Numbered from the stretch's first letter, positions 1-8,653 are shown. The stretch: DNA of 64,000 bases from Verrucomicrobiia bacterium (GCA_035629335.1 DASPIB010000001.1:738473-802472), one strand, 5' to 3'. Notes: generated from the sequence alone by a model not told the origin. A program made the numbers and translations.

Positions 1-1
1 G

Positions 2-1336
2 GTAGGGACGGGGTACGTAGGGCTCATAACAGCCCTTGGCCTGGCTGAACTTGGAAACACTGTTGCCTGCTACGACATAAATAAAGAAAGAATTTCTTCA
101 CTACAATCGGGCAGACCACCTTTTTTTGAACCAAAAGTGCCAGAACTACTACAAAAACACCTTGCAAATGGCCGACTGCGTTTTTTTGATAATCTTGAAA
201 AAGCCTACACGGGACAGCGATATGTATTTATTAGTGTGCAAACACCGCAAGACGCCAACGGCCGAAGCGATCTATCGGCGCTGCATAGTGCCGTTACTGC
301 TATTGCCACCGTCGCCACGAGCCCGACACTGCTGATTATAAAATCTACCGTGCCGGTTGGCATTTTCAATGAGCTTGAGGGGCTTGAATCGGTAAAAGAA
401 AATGGCAAAATCACTTTTGTGTCGTGCCCAGAGTTCTTGGCTGAGGGCACGGCTATTCGCGACTTCTTTCACCCCACGCGCACTATTGTCGGCTCGAATG
501 ACGTTGCTATATCTGAAGAGGTAGCCGGCTTGTTCTATGGGCTCGGTGGGGCGGCTATTATTACCGACGCAAAAACCGCTCAAATGATAAAATATAGCGC
601 CAATTCATTCCTCGCAACCCGGGTGGCATTTATAAATGATGTAGCCGAGATTTGTGAGAAACTTGATGTCAATGTCAACGACGTGGCGCAAGCACTGGTA
701 ATGGACCCTCGGGTTGGCGGCACCTATTTATCGCCAAGTATTGGCTTTGGCGGACCGTGCTTGCCAAAAGATATTGCCGCCCTGATTGAAAGTAGCGAAC
801 GAGTAGGAGCACCGGCACTATTACTCCGCGGTGCTAGCGAACACAACAAAAGCCATTTGCGTCATGTCATTGACACCATTCGCCGCCTGCTGGGCGAAGG
901 GAAAACACTTACTGTTTTTGGGCTATCGTTCAAGCCCAATACCGATGATGTTCGTAGCTCATTCTCTTTAAAAATTATTGAAGCACTGCTTGAAGATGGG
1001 ATAACCGTACGTGCCACCGATCCGCACGCCATTCCTGCAGCACAACAAATCGCGACACATCCTTCATTGACCTTTATTGACGACCCACTCGAAGCCGCTA
1101 AGGGCAGCGATTTGCAGGTATTTTTAACACCCTGGGAAGCGTATAAGCAGCTCGACCTTCCGGCACTTGCTAGTGCCGTAAACAGCAAGAATATTTATGA
1201 CAGCATGAATGTCGTGAATGAAGCAGCTGCCGTAAAGGCAGGCTTTAGCTACCACGGAGTAGGGAAGATGTACCAGCCTGGTAATGCGCCGGTATTTAAG
1301 ATTTCGGATAATCCATCGGTAGTGAGCGCCCCTTGA
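2..1336 (+). CDS. ugd: UDP-glucose 6-dehydrogenase, 5' end missing
   Basis: This enzyme oxidises UDP-glucose to UDP-glucuronate with two NAD+ in the cytoplasm, for surface polysaccharide synthesis. The reading frame is open from base 2 and enters at the Rossmann motif GTGYVG, so only a few N-terminal residues lie outside the window. Also visible are STVPVG, the CPEFLAEGTA block and the active-site motif GFGGPCLPKD, with the catalytic Cys at about residue 253 of the visible part, followed by a C-terminal UDP-binding domain. The methionine at base 137 is internal. The family assignment is secure; a closely related UDP-sugar dehydrogenase (for example UDP-ManNAc) is possible, but the motifs fit glucose best. 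Confidence 0.93.
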   Translation, partial: VGTGYVGLITALGLAELGNTVACYDINKERISSLQSGRPPFFEPKVPELLQKHLANGRLRFFDNLEKAYTGQRYVFISVQTPQDANGRSDLSALHSAVTAIATVATSPTLLIIKSTVPVGIFNELEGLESVKENGKITFVSCPEFLAEGTAIRDFFHPTRTIVGSNDVAISEEVAGLFYGLGGAAIITDAKTAQMIKYSANSFLATRVAFINDVAEICEKLDVNVNDVAQALVMDPRVGGTYLSPSIGFGGPCLPKDIAALIESSERVGAPALLLRGASEHNKSHLRHVIDTIRRLLGEGKTLTVFGLSFKPNTDDVRSSFSLKIIEALLEDGITVRATDPHAIPAAQQIATHPSLTFIDDPLEAAKGSDLQVFLTPWEAYKQLDLPALASAVNSKNIYDSMNVVNEAAAVKAGFSYHGVGKMYQPGNAPVFKISDNPSVVSAP

Positions 1337-1361
1337 AGCGTTAAGAGCAGCTAATTAAAAG

Positions 1362-1396
1362 CGCCCGAGGAAGTGTTTCTTACACTTCCTCGGGCG
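1362..1396. terminator. Bidirectional terminator hairpin
   Basis: A perfect 15-bp stem (1362-1376 with 1382-1396) with a 5-base loop lies between the convergent ends of ugd and the minus-strand orphan gene. On the minus strand it is followed by a short T run; on the plus strand the T run is absent. Confidence 0.75.
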
Positions 1397-1421
1397 GATC
1401 ACGCGTTCATATGCACTGTGC

Positions 1422-1952
1422 CTACTCCCACTCGCGGCAGCTAAACGGCATACCTCCCCATTCAAGGCTCCCGCGCACGGGCGTTTCTTGTTCAAGGTTC
1501 ACTTTACTTACCGGCATTTCCACAAAGCCGAAATCGGCAATCAGGACTTTTTGGATGAACCTTGTCACGATTTGCTTGATGGCTTGGTCGGTGTTGCGAT
1601 GTCGAAAAATCTTTTCAGCCTCACTAAGCACCTGCTCAGCCTGGGTATCGGTGACCTCCGTCAGCAGCCAAGCCGCTGGCTGGTCGGGGCTTACCAACAC
1701 CGCGTAGACCTCTGGCGTCGCAATTCTAAGCGCCACAGCATTCCCGCTGGCTAGCAAGCTAAACGCTCGCTTACGCGGCACAAAGCCGTTATTATATAGC
1801 TCCTTGAGAACGATGGACGCAAGAGTGTACGCCGGGCCAGAGAGCCGGCTACGAAGCTCTCTCTCAACATTATCCAGCAGAGCTTCGTCCAGCCAAGCGC
1901 TCCCGTTGGTCAGTTTGCGCGCAATCTGATCTTCGATTGAAAGCTTTGCCAT
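1422..1952 (-). CDS. Hypothetical protein, 176 residues
   Basis: I do not recognise a family. The product is soluble, with no signal peptide or membrane segment, and mixes a helical N-terminal half with a C-terminal half containing short beta-like stretches. The ATG at 1952 has a GAGGAC Shine-Dalgarno-like sequence and lies about 35 bases after a TATAAT box, so this is a gene with a leader and ribosome-binding site, unlike the neighbouring xth. It ends just before a perfect hairpin at 1362-1396. It is convergent to ugd and divergent from xth. Confidence 0.7.
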   Translation of the reverse strand: MAKLSIEDQIARKLTNGSAWLDEALLDNVERELRSRLSGPAYTLASIVLKELYNNGFVPRKRAFSLLASGNAVALRIATPEVYAVLVSPDQPAAWLLTEVTDTQAEQVLSEAEKIFRHRNTDQAIKQIVTRFIQKVLIADFGFVEMPVSKVNLEQETPVRGSLEWGGMPFSCREWE

Positions 1953-2063
1953 GGCTCGTCCTCACACTCGAAGTGGCTTTGTAATTATACTATCAATCTA
2001 TTCATGGTCAACAGTGCGACAAGCGCTGGTGGCTCCGCAAGATCGTCTGCTATACTTTATGGT

Positions 2064-2867
2064 ATGACAATCAAACTCTACTCATGGAACGTCAACGGTA
2101 TTCGCGCCGTCGTCAAGAAGGGGACTTTTCTCCCGTTTATCGAAGCTCATCAGCCAGACATTTTATGCCTCCAGGAAACCAAAGCCGAGCAAGGCCAGGC
2201 CGAAATTGACCTGCCCGACTACGAAGAATATTGGAACTCCGCCACCAAAAAAGGTTATTCCGGCACGGCAATTTTCACCAAAACTAAGCCGCTGAGTGTG
2301 GTGAATGGCTTTGCCGACGATATCGCCAAAAAACATGGCATCGTACCTGATAGCTACGGCGACCCAAATGCCGAAGGCCGAGTCATTACCGCCGAATTTG
2401 AAAAGTTTTATATCGTGACCGTCTACACCCCAAATAGCAAGGGCGACTTATCGCGGCTTAGTCTTCGCGACAAGCAGTGGGATCCTGCCTTTTTGGAGCA
2501 CTGTAAAACTCTAGAAAAAACCAAACCGGTGATCTTTTGCGGCGACCTCAACGTGGCCCACACCGAAGACGACCTCGCTAACCCCAAGCCCAACATCGGT
2601 AAACACGGCTTCACCAATGAAGAGCGTGCCGGTTTCCAAAAGTTCCTTGACGCTGGATTTATCGACACTTTCCGCCTGTTCACTCAAGGCAATGGTCACT
2701 ACAGCTGGTGGACCCACTGGGCCAATGCCCGTGCTCGCAACGTTGGGTGGCGGATCGACTACTTTTTAGCTTCCGAAGCCCTGCGCGACAACATTGTGTC
2801 AGCCAAAATTCACGCCGATGTCATGGGCTCCGACCACTGCCCAGTTAGCCTGGAACTAAATATATGA
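2064..2867 (+). CDS. xth: Exonuclease III-type AP endonuclease
   Basis: It cleaves DNA 5' to abasic sites and has 3'-phosphodiesterase/exonuclease activity in base-excision repair. Conserved EEP-fold motifs appear in order: WNVNGIRA, LQETK (metal-binding Glu), GYSGTAIF, GDLNVAH, WRIDYF and GSDHCPV (catalytic His near the C-terminus). The length of 267 residues is typical. I chose the ATG at 2064 because it begins exactly at the family's N-terminus and lies 7 bases after a TATACT -10 box (2051-2056), giving a leaderless-type mRNA; an upstream in-frame start at 2004 would precede this promoter. It is the first gene of a four-gene operon, with a 4-base overlap with the next gene. Confidence 0.93.
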   Translation: MTIKLYSWNVNGIRAVVKKGTFLPFIEAHQPDILCLQETKAEQGQAEIDLPDYEEYWNSATKKGYSGTAIFTKTKPLSVVNGFADDIAKKHGIVPDSYGDPNAEGRVITAEFEKFYIVTVYTPNSKGDLSRLSLRDKQWDPAFLEHCKTLEKTKPVIFCGDLNVAHTEDDLANPKPNIGKHGFTNEERAGFQKFLDAGFIDTFRLFTQGNGHYSWWTHWANARARNVGWRIDYFLASEALRDNIVSAKIHADVMGSDHCPVSLELNI

Positions 2868-3256
2868 GCCAACCTGCCGCACAAAGCGACATGACTTTCG
2901 AAGAAATCAGCCAGATCATTTGGGACCATCAGGTGCAGCGCGATTGGCAACGCAATCCTCCGCGAGCCCTGGCGATTTCGATTGCCCTTGAAGCCAACGA
3001 ACTGCTTGAGCATTATCAGTGGCAGGATGAACCAGTTGGCAAAAAAGACGAGCTCGCAGCTGAGCTAGCAGACATTTTGATCTATGCCTTTCAATTCGCG
3101 CACCGCTATGACATCGACATTCCTAAAGCCATTTCCGCCAAGCTAGAAAAAGCCGCCGAAAAATATCCGGCCGAGCATTTTAAAGGCAAAACTAGCGATG
3201 AACAACAAAAAGTATGGCTGCAGCAAAAAACTGGCTATACTAAAAAAGGACTATGA
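2864..3256 (+). CDS. MazG-like nucleotide pyrophosphohydrolase (RS21-C6 type)
   Basis: Members of the all-alpha NTP pyrophosphatase group hydrolyse (d)NTPs, often modified dCTP, to monophosphates. The family signature is visible as EANELLEHYQW followed by ELADILIYAF, which supply the acidic metal ligands. At 130 residues it matches the single-domain RS21-C6/dCTPase-like forms rather than tandem-domain MazG. Its ATG overlaps the xth stop by 4 bases and its own stop overlaps the next gene by 4 bases, so translation is probably coupled. The exact substrate is not readable from sequence. Confidence 0.85.
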   Translation: MSQPAAQSDMTFEEISQIIWDHQVQRDWQRNPPRALAISIALEANELLEHYQWQDEPVGKKDELAAELADILIYAFQFAHRYDIDIPKAISAKLEKAAEKYPAEHFKGKTSDEQQKVWLQQKTGYTKKGL

Positions 3257-3750
3257 ACGACCCACACTTAACTTTACTTTTTCTAAGGAAAGACAACCAG
3301 ACTCTGCTAGCCATGAAAAAACGGGGCCACGGGACAGGGAAGTGGAATGGCGTTGGTGGAAAAATTGAGCTTGACGAAACTATCCAGCAGGCCGCAATTC
3401 GCGAGTGCGAAGAAGAGATTGGTGTTCGACCGCTGAAACTAACACCAGCGGCCGAGCTCGTCTTTTTAGAACAAGAAGCCGGCCAGCCGGTAGAACGCTT
3501 GGCGTATGTGTACTTCTGCCACGACTGGCAAGGCGAACCAATCGAAAGCGACGAAATGATGCCCGAATGGTTTGATGAAGCTGATATCCCCTATGAAGCC
3601 ATGTGGCCAGCCGATCACCATTGGCTACCCAAAGCACTCACTGGCACCAAAGTATTCGGCACCTTCCGCTATAACGATCAGCACGAGCTTCTGGAACACA
3701 CCGTCAGCTCGGTTGATACATTGCCACACGAAAGCGACATGACCCGCTAA
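3253..3750 (+). CDS. MTH1/NUDT1-like Nudix hydrolase (oxidised purine dNTPase)
   Basis: It probably hydrolyses 8-oxo-dGTP or 2-hydroxy-dATP to the monophosphate, cleaning the nucleotide pool. A complete Nudix box starts at GVGGKIELDETIQ and ends REC-EEEIG. From memory of human MTH1, similarity extends over the whole chain: MKKRG near the start, the base-contacting WNG, the block ESDEM...WF, the MWPxD segment and a C-terminal strand ending VDTL. The MTH1 pair of adjacent aspartates after MWP appears here as Ala-Asp, so only one is kept. The ATG overlaps the preceding stop, and the stop shares one base with the next ATG (TAATG). Confidence 0.88.
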   Translation: MNDPHLTLLFLRKDNQTLLAMKKRGHGTGKWNGVGGKIELDETIQQAAIRECEEEIGVRPLKLTPAAELVFLEQEAGQPVERLAYVYFCHDWQGEPIESDEMMPEWFDEADIPYEAMWPADHHWLPKALTGTKVFGTFRYNDQHELLEHTVSSVDTLPHESDMTR

Positions 3751-4541
3751 TGCTCTACGATTATTGGCAACGGCAAGAGCCAGGCAAGGCGCTTTTTCCC
3801 GATATTGAATGGAGCAAGCCAGAACAAAAGACCCACGCCGGACGACTGGCGATTATTGGCGGTAATTCGCTAGGTTTTGCAGCGGTGGTCGGCGCTCATG
3901 AAGAAGCCACCCGAAGCGGCATTGGTACGACGCGTATTCTACTGCCAAATGCACTGAAGAAAAACCTGCCCAAAAACATTTCGGAGGTTATTTTTGTCCC
4001 GACTAATACTTCCGGAGGGTTTTCAAAAGACGCCGAACCGGAGCTCCACGCCGCTATGGCCTGGGCGTCGGTTGCCCTATATATTGGCGACACGGGGCGT
4101 AATTCTGAAACCGCTGTCGTGCTCGAAACATTACTCCGGATGCACGCCACGCCCACCGTTATTACGCGCGATGCAATCGACCTCTTAAAAAATGCGGCTA
4201 GCACCATTGCCGAACGGCCACAGACACTGTTGGTGCTGTCGTTCGCCCAACTCCAGAAACTGTTTCAGACGATTTACTACCCCAAGGTACTAACTTTTAG
4301 CATGCAGCTGGCAAATTTAGTCGAAGCGCTGCATAAATTTACTATTACGTATCCAGTCACGATTGCCACACTGCATAACGAGCAACTGGTTATGGCTCAC
4401 GGCGGCCAGGTCGTTACTATGTCATGGCACAACCCAATGGCCATCTGGCGCGGCAGCGTTGCGAGCCGCATGGCGACATACTGGGCCTGGTTTCCAGAAC
4501 GGCCGCTTGAGGCAACTGCCGGCGCCGTAGTTGACTACTAA
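3750..4541 (+). CDS. NAD(P)HX dehydratase-like ribokinase-fold protein, degenerate
   Basis: The N-terminal half resembles the ADP/ATP-dependent NAD(P)H-hydrate dehydratase (YjeF C-domain) fold: a HAGRLAIIGG glycine loop, then a GAHEEATRSGIGTTRILLP stretch like the family's AARAALRTGAG region. The canonical C-terminal nucleotide and catalytic motif (GTGDxLAG) is not visible; the equivalent region reads WRGSVASRMA. At 263 residues it is slightly short. It may therefore be a divergent or non-catalytic member. Position as the last gene of an operon with three repair or housecleaning enzymes fits a metabolite-repair role. Family call moderate; activity uncertain. Confidence 0.5.
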   Translation: MLYDYWQRQEPGKALFPDIEWSKPEQKTHAGRLAIIGGNSLGFAAVVGAHEEATRSGIGTTRILLPNALKKNLPKNISEVIFVPTNTSGGFSKDAEPELHAAMAWASVALYIGDTGRNSETAVVLETLLRMHATPTVITRDAIDLLKNAASTIAERPQTLLVLSFAQLQKLFQTIYYPKVLTFSMQLANLVEALHKFTITYPVTIATLHNEQLVMAHGGQVVTMSWHNPMAIWRGSVASRMATYWAWFPERPLEATAGAVVDY

Positions 4542-4570
4542 ACTGATTGTGTGTTATAGTAAATTACCCT

Positions 4571-5464
4571 ATGAGTGAACGAGTGACAAATCCTTTCCCG
4601 TTCGGCACTGTCGAAACCGCCAGTGATGTTTATGCCGCCGCTGGCTACATTGAAGAAGCGGGGGAATTACTCGATGCACGCATCCCTTTAACCGCCAGCA
4701 ACAACGAGCGTTCGCGACTTCAAGCGAAACGGCTAGGGCTACCGTTCCATTACATCCAGCATCTCTTAGAGCAGCCCGAAAGCTTCACTCCTACAGAAAC
4801 CAGCGAAATACAATCCGACATCGAAGCCAGCTATGGCCAGTTAGGCGAATTACTACAAACTGAACTAAGTATTCTCGATGAAGCCGAGGCGCAACTATTT
4901 GCCTCGGACAACCCCCAAGAACGGGCAAGAAATCATGGCATTATTCGGGAAAAAATCGGGCGCATCGCTGAAATCACTTTCCAAGCTCTGGCGGCTCGTG
5001 AATATAGCTACAATCCTGATGCACCGTTTTATGCCGTGCCGGCCTCCGAAGAAATCGACCGCTACGGCCGCACGCGTGCCAGCGACCTGGTCTTTTATTT
5101 AGCAGATGAAAATAATACCTACACTCACGTAGTAATGGCTCAAGTAAAAATGGCTGACACTACAATCAATCAAAAGAATCGTGAGCGCGAAGCGAAAGGT
5201 CTGCAGCCGCTACATTACGACGATGACATCGCCATGCTTTTTTTAAAGGAGGCCACAAATACGCTCGGAGAAGATACTTTCCGGCTCGATGACATGACCC
5301 TTCCACGAGCGATTATTGCCGAGCTTGAGGGCACCAGCACCGATCATCAAGAAGAGCTAATCCAAGCAGCAACTACCTACATGCACAATAAAGTCTTTGA
5401 AGTTGCCGAGCATAAACACGACGCTAGCGAAACACAAAAAACGCCCGAACAAATCGGGGCATAA
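4571..5464 (+). CDS. Hypothetical protein, 297 residues
   Basis: No family is recognised. The product is acidic and helix-rich in its N-terminal 150 residues, then has an alpha/beta region containing ASDLVFYL and VVMAQVKM. The spacing D...QxK is reminiscent of PD-(D/E)xK nuclease cores, but this is weak. I prefer the ATG at 4571, 10 bases after a TATAGT box (4555-4560), over an upstream in-frame TTG at 4547 that would precede the promoter. It is followed on the other strand by tRNA-Leu. Confidence 0.7.
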   Translation: MSERVTNPFPFGTVETASDVYAAAGYIEEAGELLDARIPLTASNNERSRLQAKRLGLPFHYIQHLLEQPESFTPTETSEIQSDIEASYGQLGELLQTELSILDEAEAQLFASDNPQERARNHGIIREKIGRIAEITFQALAAREYSYNPDAPFYAVPASEEIDRYGRTRASDLVFYLADENNTYTHVVMAQVKMADTTINQKNREREAKGLQPLHYDDDIAMLFLKEATNTLGEDTFRLDDMTLPRAIIAELEGTSTDHQEELIQAATTYMHNKVFEVAEHKHDASETQKTPEQIGA

Positions 5465-5483
5465 TTCATCTATATATTCACCG

Positions 5484-5571
5484 TGGTACCGCGGGCCGGA
5501 CTTGAACCGGCACGAACAAAATGTTCACAAGATTTTGAGTCTAGCGTGTCTACCAATTCCACCACCGCGGC
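5484..5571 (-). tRNA. tRNA-Leu (anticodon CAA), CCA encoded
   Basis: Read on the minus strand, a cloverleaf with the long class-II variable arm of leucine tRNAs can be folded. The acceptor stem is GCCGCGG with a G-U closing pair, the anticodon CAA is at 5537-5535, and the variable arm has a 4-bp GAAC/GTTC stem. The T arm contains GTTCAAGTC and the discriminator is A. CCA is encoded at 5486-5484. The anticodon stem has one U-U mismatch at its second pair. Confidence 0.95.
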
Positions 5572-5631
5572 ATAAACTATTTGGCGTTCACTACCCTAGG
5601 ATTGTACAATAAAAGGTAGAAATAATCTACT

Positions 5632-6921
5632 ATGCAACCAAATTTACCATTCAATCCACAATCACCCAACACGCCCGTTGTTCCGCCACACCGACCCCTC
5701 GCAGGCCCGGTGCCTGCACCAATTGCGCAAAATCAGCGGCCACACACCGAAACTCATGCCGCTGCCGCCGATATTGTCCGTTCGCAAATAGACACCATCT
5801 ATAGCACTAATCCACCACATAAAGAAACCATCGATAATTTGCAATCACAGCAAGCTGCCCCTCCGCAACCAGATATCCAGCAGGCCACGGCCGAAACTGT
5901 TTATGGCCGCACTCACACCCGGCCATCTGTCATGACCGAGGCCCCCGAACAACTGCAGCAGTATCACAGCGCCTGGCAAAGCTACTACCGCCAATACTAT
6001 GAACGCTACTATTTACACCAGCTGCACGCCACCCGTAGCCAGCTCGAAGCCAAAGCGCAAGCTGCTGCCCGCACGCAAGCACTACCAGCCACATCATCAG
6101 CAGCAGTAGAGCCCGCCCCGCAGATTATTAGCTCAACAGAAGCCACGCACGAGCTAAAAAATGATCTGCTGCAAAAGATCCGCACTCGGGCTGCTGCGGT
6201 TCGTAAAAGCCGCCATTTTATGCCAATAATTAGCGCGGTTGTAGTTGGATTGGTGTTTGCCGTGCTGCAGTACAACCGCGTATTAGTAGCCCAGGTACAC
6301 GCTTACGTCAGCCCTGGAAGTATCAATCCACAAAATATCGTGCTCGACCCAACGACCGATATTAAAGTAAGTAAAGAACCAAAGGTAATCATTCCTAAAA
6401 TAAACGTTGAAGCGCCAGTCGTTTATGGCCTTAATTCAATTGCCGAGCCGACCGTACAAAAAGCGCTTGAAAGCGGGGTCGTGCACTATCCAATCCCGGG
6501 AGCCAACAGCGTTCCAGGGCAAGTAGGCAACACTGTGCTTCTGGGGCACTCGAGTAACGACGTCTTCGATAATGGCGGCTACAAATTTATTTTTGTCCAG
6601 CTTGATCAGCTAAAAAAGGGCGACACGTTCTATATTCATTACGAAGGCACCCGCTACACTTACAGCGTGAGCTATAAAGAAGTTATCGAACCAACCGACA
6701 TTCATAAACTAACCCAAAAAACCGATAAGCCTTTGGTCACGCTTTTAACCTGTACGCCTCCCGGCACGGCCCTAAAACGCCTGATTGTTGTGGCTGAGCA
6801 AATTAGCCCCGACCCAGCGGGTGCGTCATCGGCTCCGCAGCAAAACACGTCTAACGAGCCAGCTCAGCTACCGGCTAATTCCCCAACGCTGCTCGAGCGG
6901 GTATTTGGCGGTGGTCGCTAG
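5632..6921 (+). CDS. Class D/E-like sortase with long proline/glutamine-rich N-terminus
   Basis: This membrane transpeptidase would join LPxTG-like surface proteins to an acceptor. Residues 1 to about 190 are low-complexity and rich in Pro, Gln, Ala and His, with a helical, Tyr-rich middle. One membrane segment follows (about 197-220). The sortase barrel holds the catalytic His306 (LLGHSS), Cys374 (LLTCTPPG) and Arg383 (LKRLIV). The cytoplasmic-side N-terminal extension is unusually long for a sortase. Two candidate substrates are in the window: LADTG at 52104-53855 and LPNTG at 29207-29437. A TACAAT box lies at 5605-5610. Confidence 0.93.
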   Translation: MQPNLPFNPQSPNTPVVPPHRPLAGPVPAPIAQNQRPHTETHAAAADIVRSQIDTIYSTNPPHKETIDNLQSQQAAPPQPDIQQATAETVYGRTHTRPSVMTEAPEQLQQYHSAWQSYYRQYYERYYLHQLHATRSQLEAKAQAAARTQALPATSSAAVEPAPQIISSTEATHELKNDLLQKIRTRAAAVRKSRHFMPIISAVVVGLVFAVLQYNRVLVAQVHAYVSPGSINPQNIVLDPTTDIKVSKEPKVIIPKINVEAPVVYGLNSIAEPTVQKALESGVVHYPIPGANSVPGQVGNTVLLGHSSNDVFDNGGYKFIFVQLDQLKKGDTFYIHYEGTRYTYSVSYKEVIEPTDIHKLTQKTDKPLVTLLTCTPPGTALKRLIVVAEQISPDPAGASSAPQQNTSNEPAQLPANSPTLLERVFGGGR

Positions 6922-6935
6922 AACGAGAAGAAGTG

Positions 6936-8378
6936 TTATTCTGGAACAACTATAGCGCTTTGTAGTACAAACTGCTTTGTTGTTTGGTTGCGCCCAATGC
7001 TAAAGATACGCTTACCATTCTCACTTAAAGTAACGTCGTATCCCGGCGCCACGGCATTGATAAACCGCTGATTCGTGCCGTCAAACTCGGCAATGTGCAG
7101 CTTGCCACCGGCATCATTCCAAACGTAGTAATCGTCAAGCCAGCGCAAAGGACCGCTTGGTTTTCCAAGATCGGTCATGTCTGCCTGGGCTTTGTTGCTG
7201 GTTTCAAGATCGTAACTCGTGAATTCGCCGCCGTTTTGCGCCAGCACGAACCGTCCGTTGCTAGAGAAGCGAAGGGTTGCAACGCCGGGCGTAAAAGTAA
7301 AGCTGGCAACGGTCTTTGTTTCTCGGCTCTGGCCATAAGGGTCTTTCAAGATTTCTACGTTGGTGCCATGGGCTATCGCCATGTAGTCATCGTAAAAGTA
7401 GTTGCTTGCGGTGACAAAAAGTGGCTGGCGATCGTTCGGGAATTGTTTGATGATTTTTTCGCTTTTGCCGTCTTTATACATACCCACGATGCGTTGATTA
7501 TTTCGGGTGCCGGTAAAAGCTATGGTATCTTCTTTGTATAAAATAAATGAATCAGCATCAGTAACAAGCGGCCGTGAAATGGTACCAGCTTGCAGGTCAA
7601 TCTTGCGGATAGTACCTTGGCTGAGTGCGAACAGCACATTACCACTCGTACCGATAAAATGTATGTCGTCAATGCCAATGCGCAACTGCCGACTGATATT
7701 TATGGTGGCGCTTGGATCGGTCCGATCAATTCGCAAGTATTCAGTGGTGGTACCCACCGTATATTTCGCCAGCATAAAGCGACTCCCAAAATCCCACTCT
7801 ACAAAACTAAGGCTGCCGGCGGCTCGCCCAGGCATGGTATAGCTTTCAGGCGGCAACGTCATTTCGTTTACTACTGGCTCGGCTTCGTTACGGATATCAG
7901 CGAAGGTAAGGGTGGGTTTTTTGGCATCGGAAAGCAGAGCAATCCACCGCCGGTCGGGAGAGGCCAGCGTGCTAGCAAGCTTTGGAAAGTGGGCGACAGC
8001 TTCGGTAGTAATTTCGGTCGGTATCAGGCGTGCGTAATTCAGCCACAGCAAATCACCAGATTTTACGGTAAAGGTTTTGTTCCAATCGTGATAGCCTGGC
8101 CGCGTAAAGCGCACCGTATGGTGCCCGGGGCTAATCGTCATTTTCTCTGGTGTAGTTAAGCGGGCATCTTTGCCATCAACAAACACGGCGGCATTATTAG
8201 GGAAACTGCGAAACTGCAGCAGCGCTTGTTGCTCCACCCGGCCGCTGACTTGATCAAAGCGGTAACCGAGAACCAGTAAAATACAGATTAAAGAAATAAC
8301 AATAACCGCGACGCTCATCACGCCGTAAATAAAGAATCGGAAGGCGACTTCGCGTCGCTTGGAAGTATGTTGGTGCAT
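6936..8378 (-). CDS. Membrane-anchored PEGA-domain protein with beta-propeller-like region
   Basis: A positively charged N-terminus and one membrane helix (about 14-40) are followed by a PEGA domain at roughly 52-118, recognised by the pattern NNAAVFVDG...TPEK...PGHHTVRFTRPGY. The remaining 350 residues contain repeated beta-strand blocks with Trp/Asp turns, resembling a WD40- or Tol-type propeller. It is probably an extracytoplasmic surface or adhesion protein. It runs convergently towards the sortase and starts next to the large inverted repeat at 8433-8570. The function is unknown. Confidence 0.78.
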   Translation of the reverse strand: MHQHTSKRREVAFRFFIYGVMSVAVIVISLICILLVLGYRFDQVSGRVEQQALLQFRSFPNNAAVFVDGKDARLTTPEKMTISPGHHTVRFTRPGYHDWNKTFTVKSGDLLWLNYARLIPTEITTEAVAHFPKLASTLASPDRRWIALLSDAKKPTLTFADIRNEAEPVVNEMTLPPESYTMPGRAAGSLSFVEWDFGSRFMLAKYTVGTTTEYLRIDRTDPSATINISRQLRIGIDDIHFIGTSGNVLFALSQGTIRKIDLQAGTISRPLVTDADSFILYKEDTIAFTGTRNNQRIVGMYKDGKSEKIIKQFPNDRQPLFVTASNYFYDDYMAIAHGTNVEILKDPYGQSRETKTVASFTFTPGVATLRFSSNGRFVLAQNGGEFTSYDLETSNKAQADMTDLGKPSGPLRWLDDYYVWNDAGGKLHIAEFDGTNQRFINAVAPGYDVTLSENGKRIFSIGRNQTTKQFVLQSAIVVPE

Positions 8379-8432
8379 GGCATCATTATAGCAATTGTTC
8401 GGGGAAATAGCTTGCTTTGGCTTTAGAGCAGT

Positions 8433-8570
8433 TTCCAGAAACCAGCGGGCCGATTGGGGAGCACTCTTTTTCTATAACCTTCCACTGGAAGCTTATAGAA
8501 GCATTCGGCTGAAAATCGATTATTGCAATCGATTCACAGTCTCCCCAATCGGCCGCGCAGGTTTCTGGAA
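8433..8570. repeat. 138-base multibranch inverted repeat (three-way junction)
   Basis: The outer arms 8433-8461 and 8541-8570 pair over about 28 bp: 11 bp, an A-A mismatch, 3 bp, a bulged G, then 14 bp. Inside lie two independent hairpins. The first is 8470-8500 (8 bp, one mismatch, 5 bp, 3-base loop). The second is 8514-8534 (7 bp, 7-base loop). The element sits between divergent genes and could be a structured RNA, a 5' leader for the gene at 8654, or a mobile-element remnant. No known RNA family is recognised. Confidence 0.85.
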
Positions 8571-8653
8571 TTCAGGCCTTGCAGATTTTACAAGATGCGC
8601 ATACCATAGTAATAGTTCATTAAGCATAAGCACACGTGAAGCAAAAGAGAAAT

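Noticed and set aside
7095-8159. Overlapping plus-strand frames
   Set aside because: Antisense to the PEGA gene; no ribosome-binding sites or family motifs.
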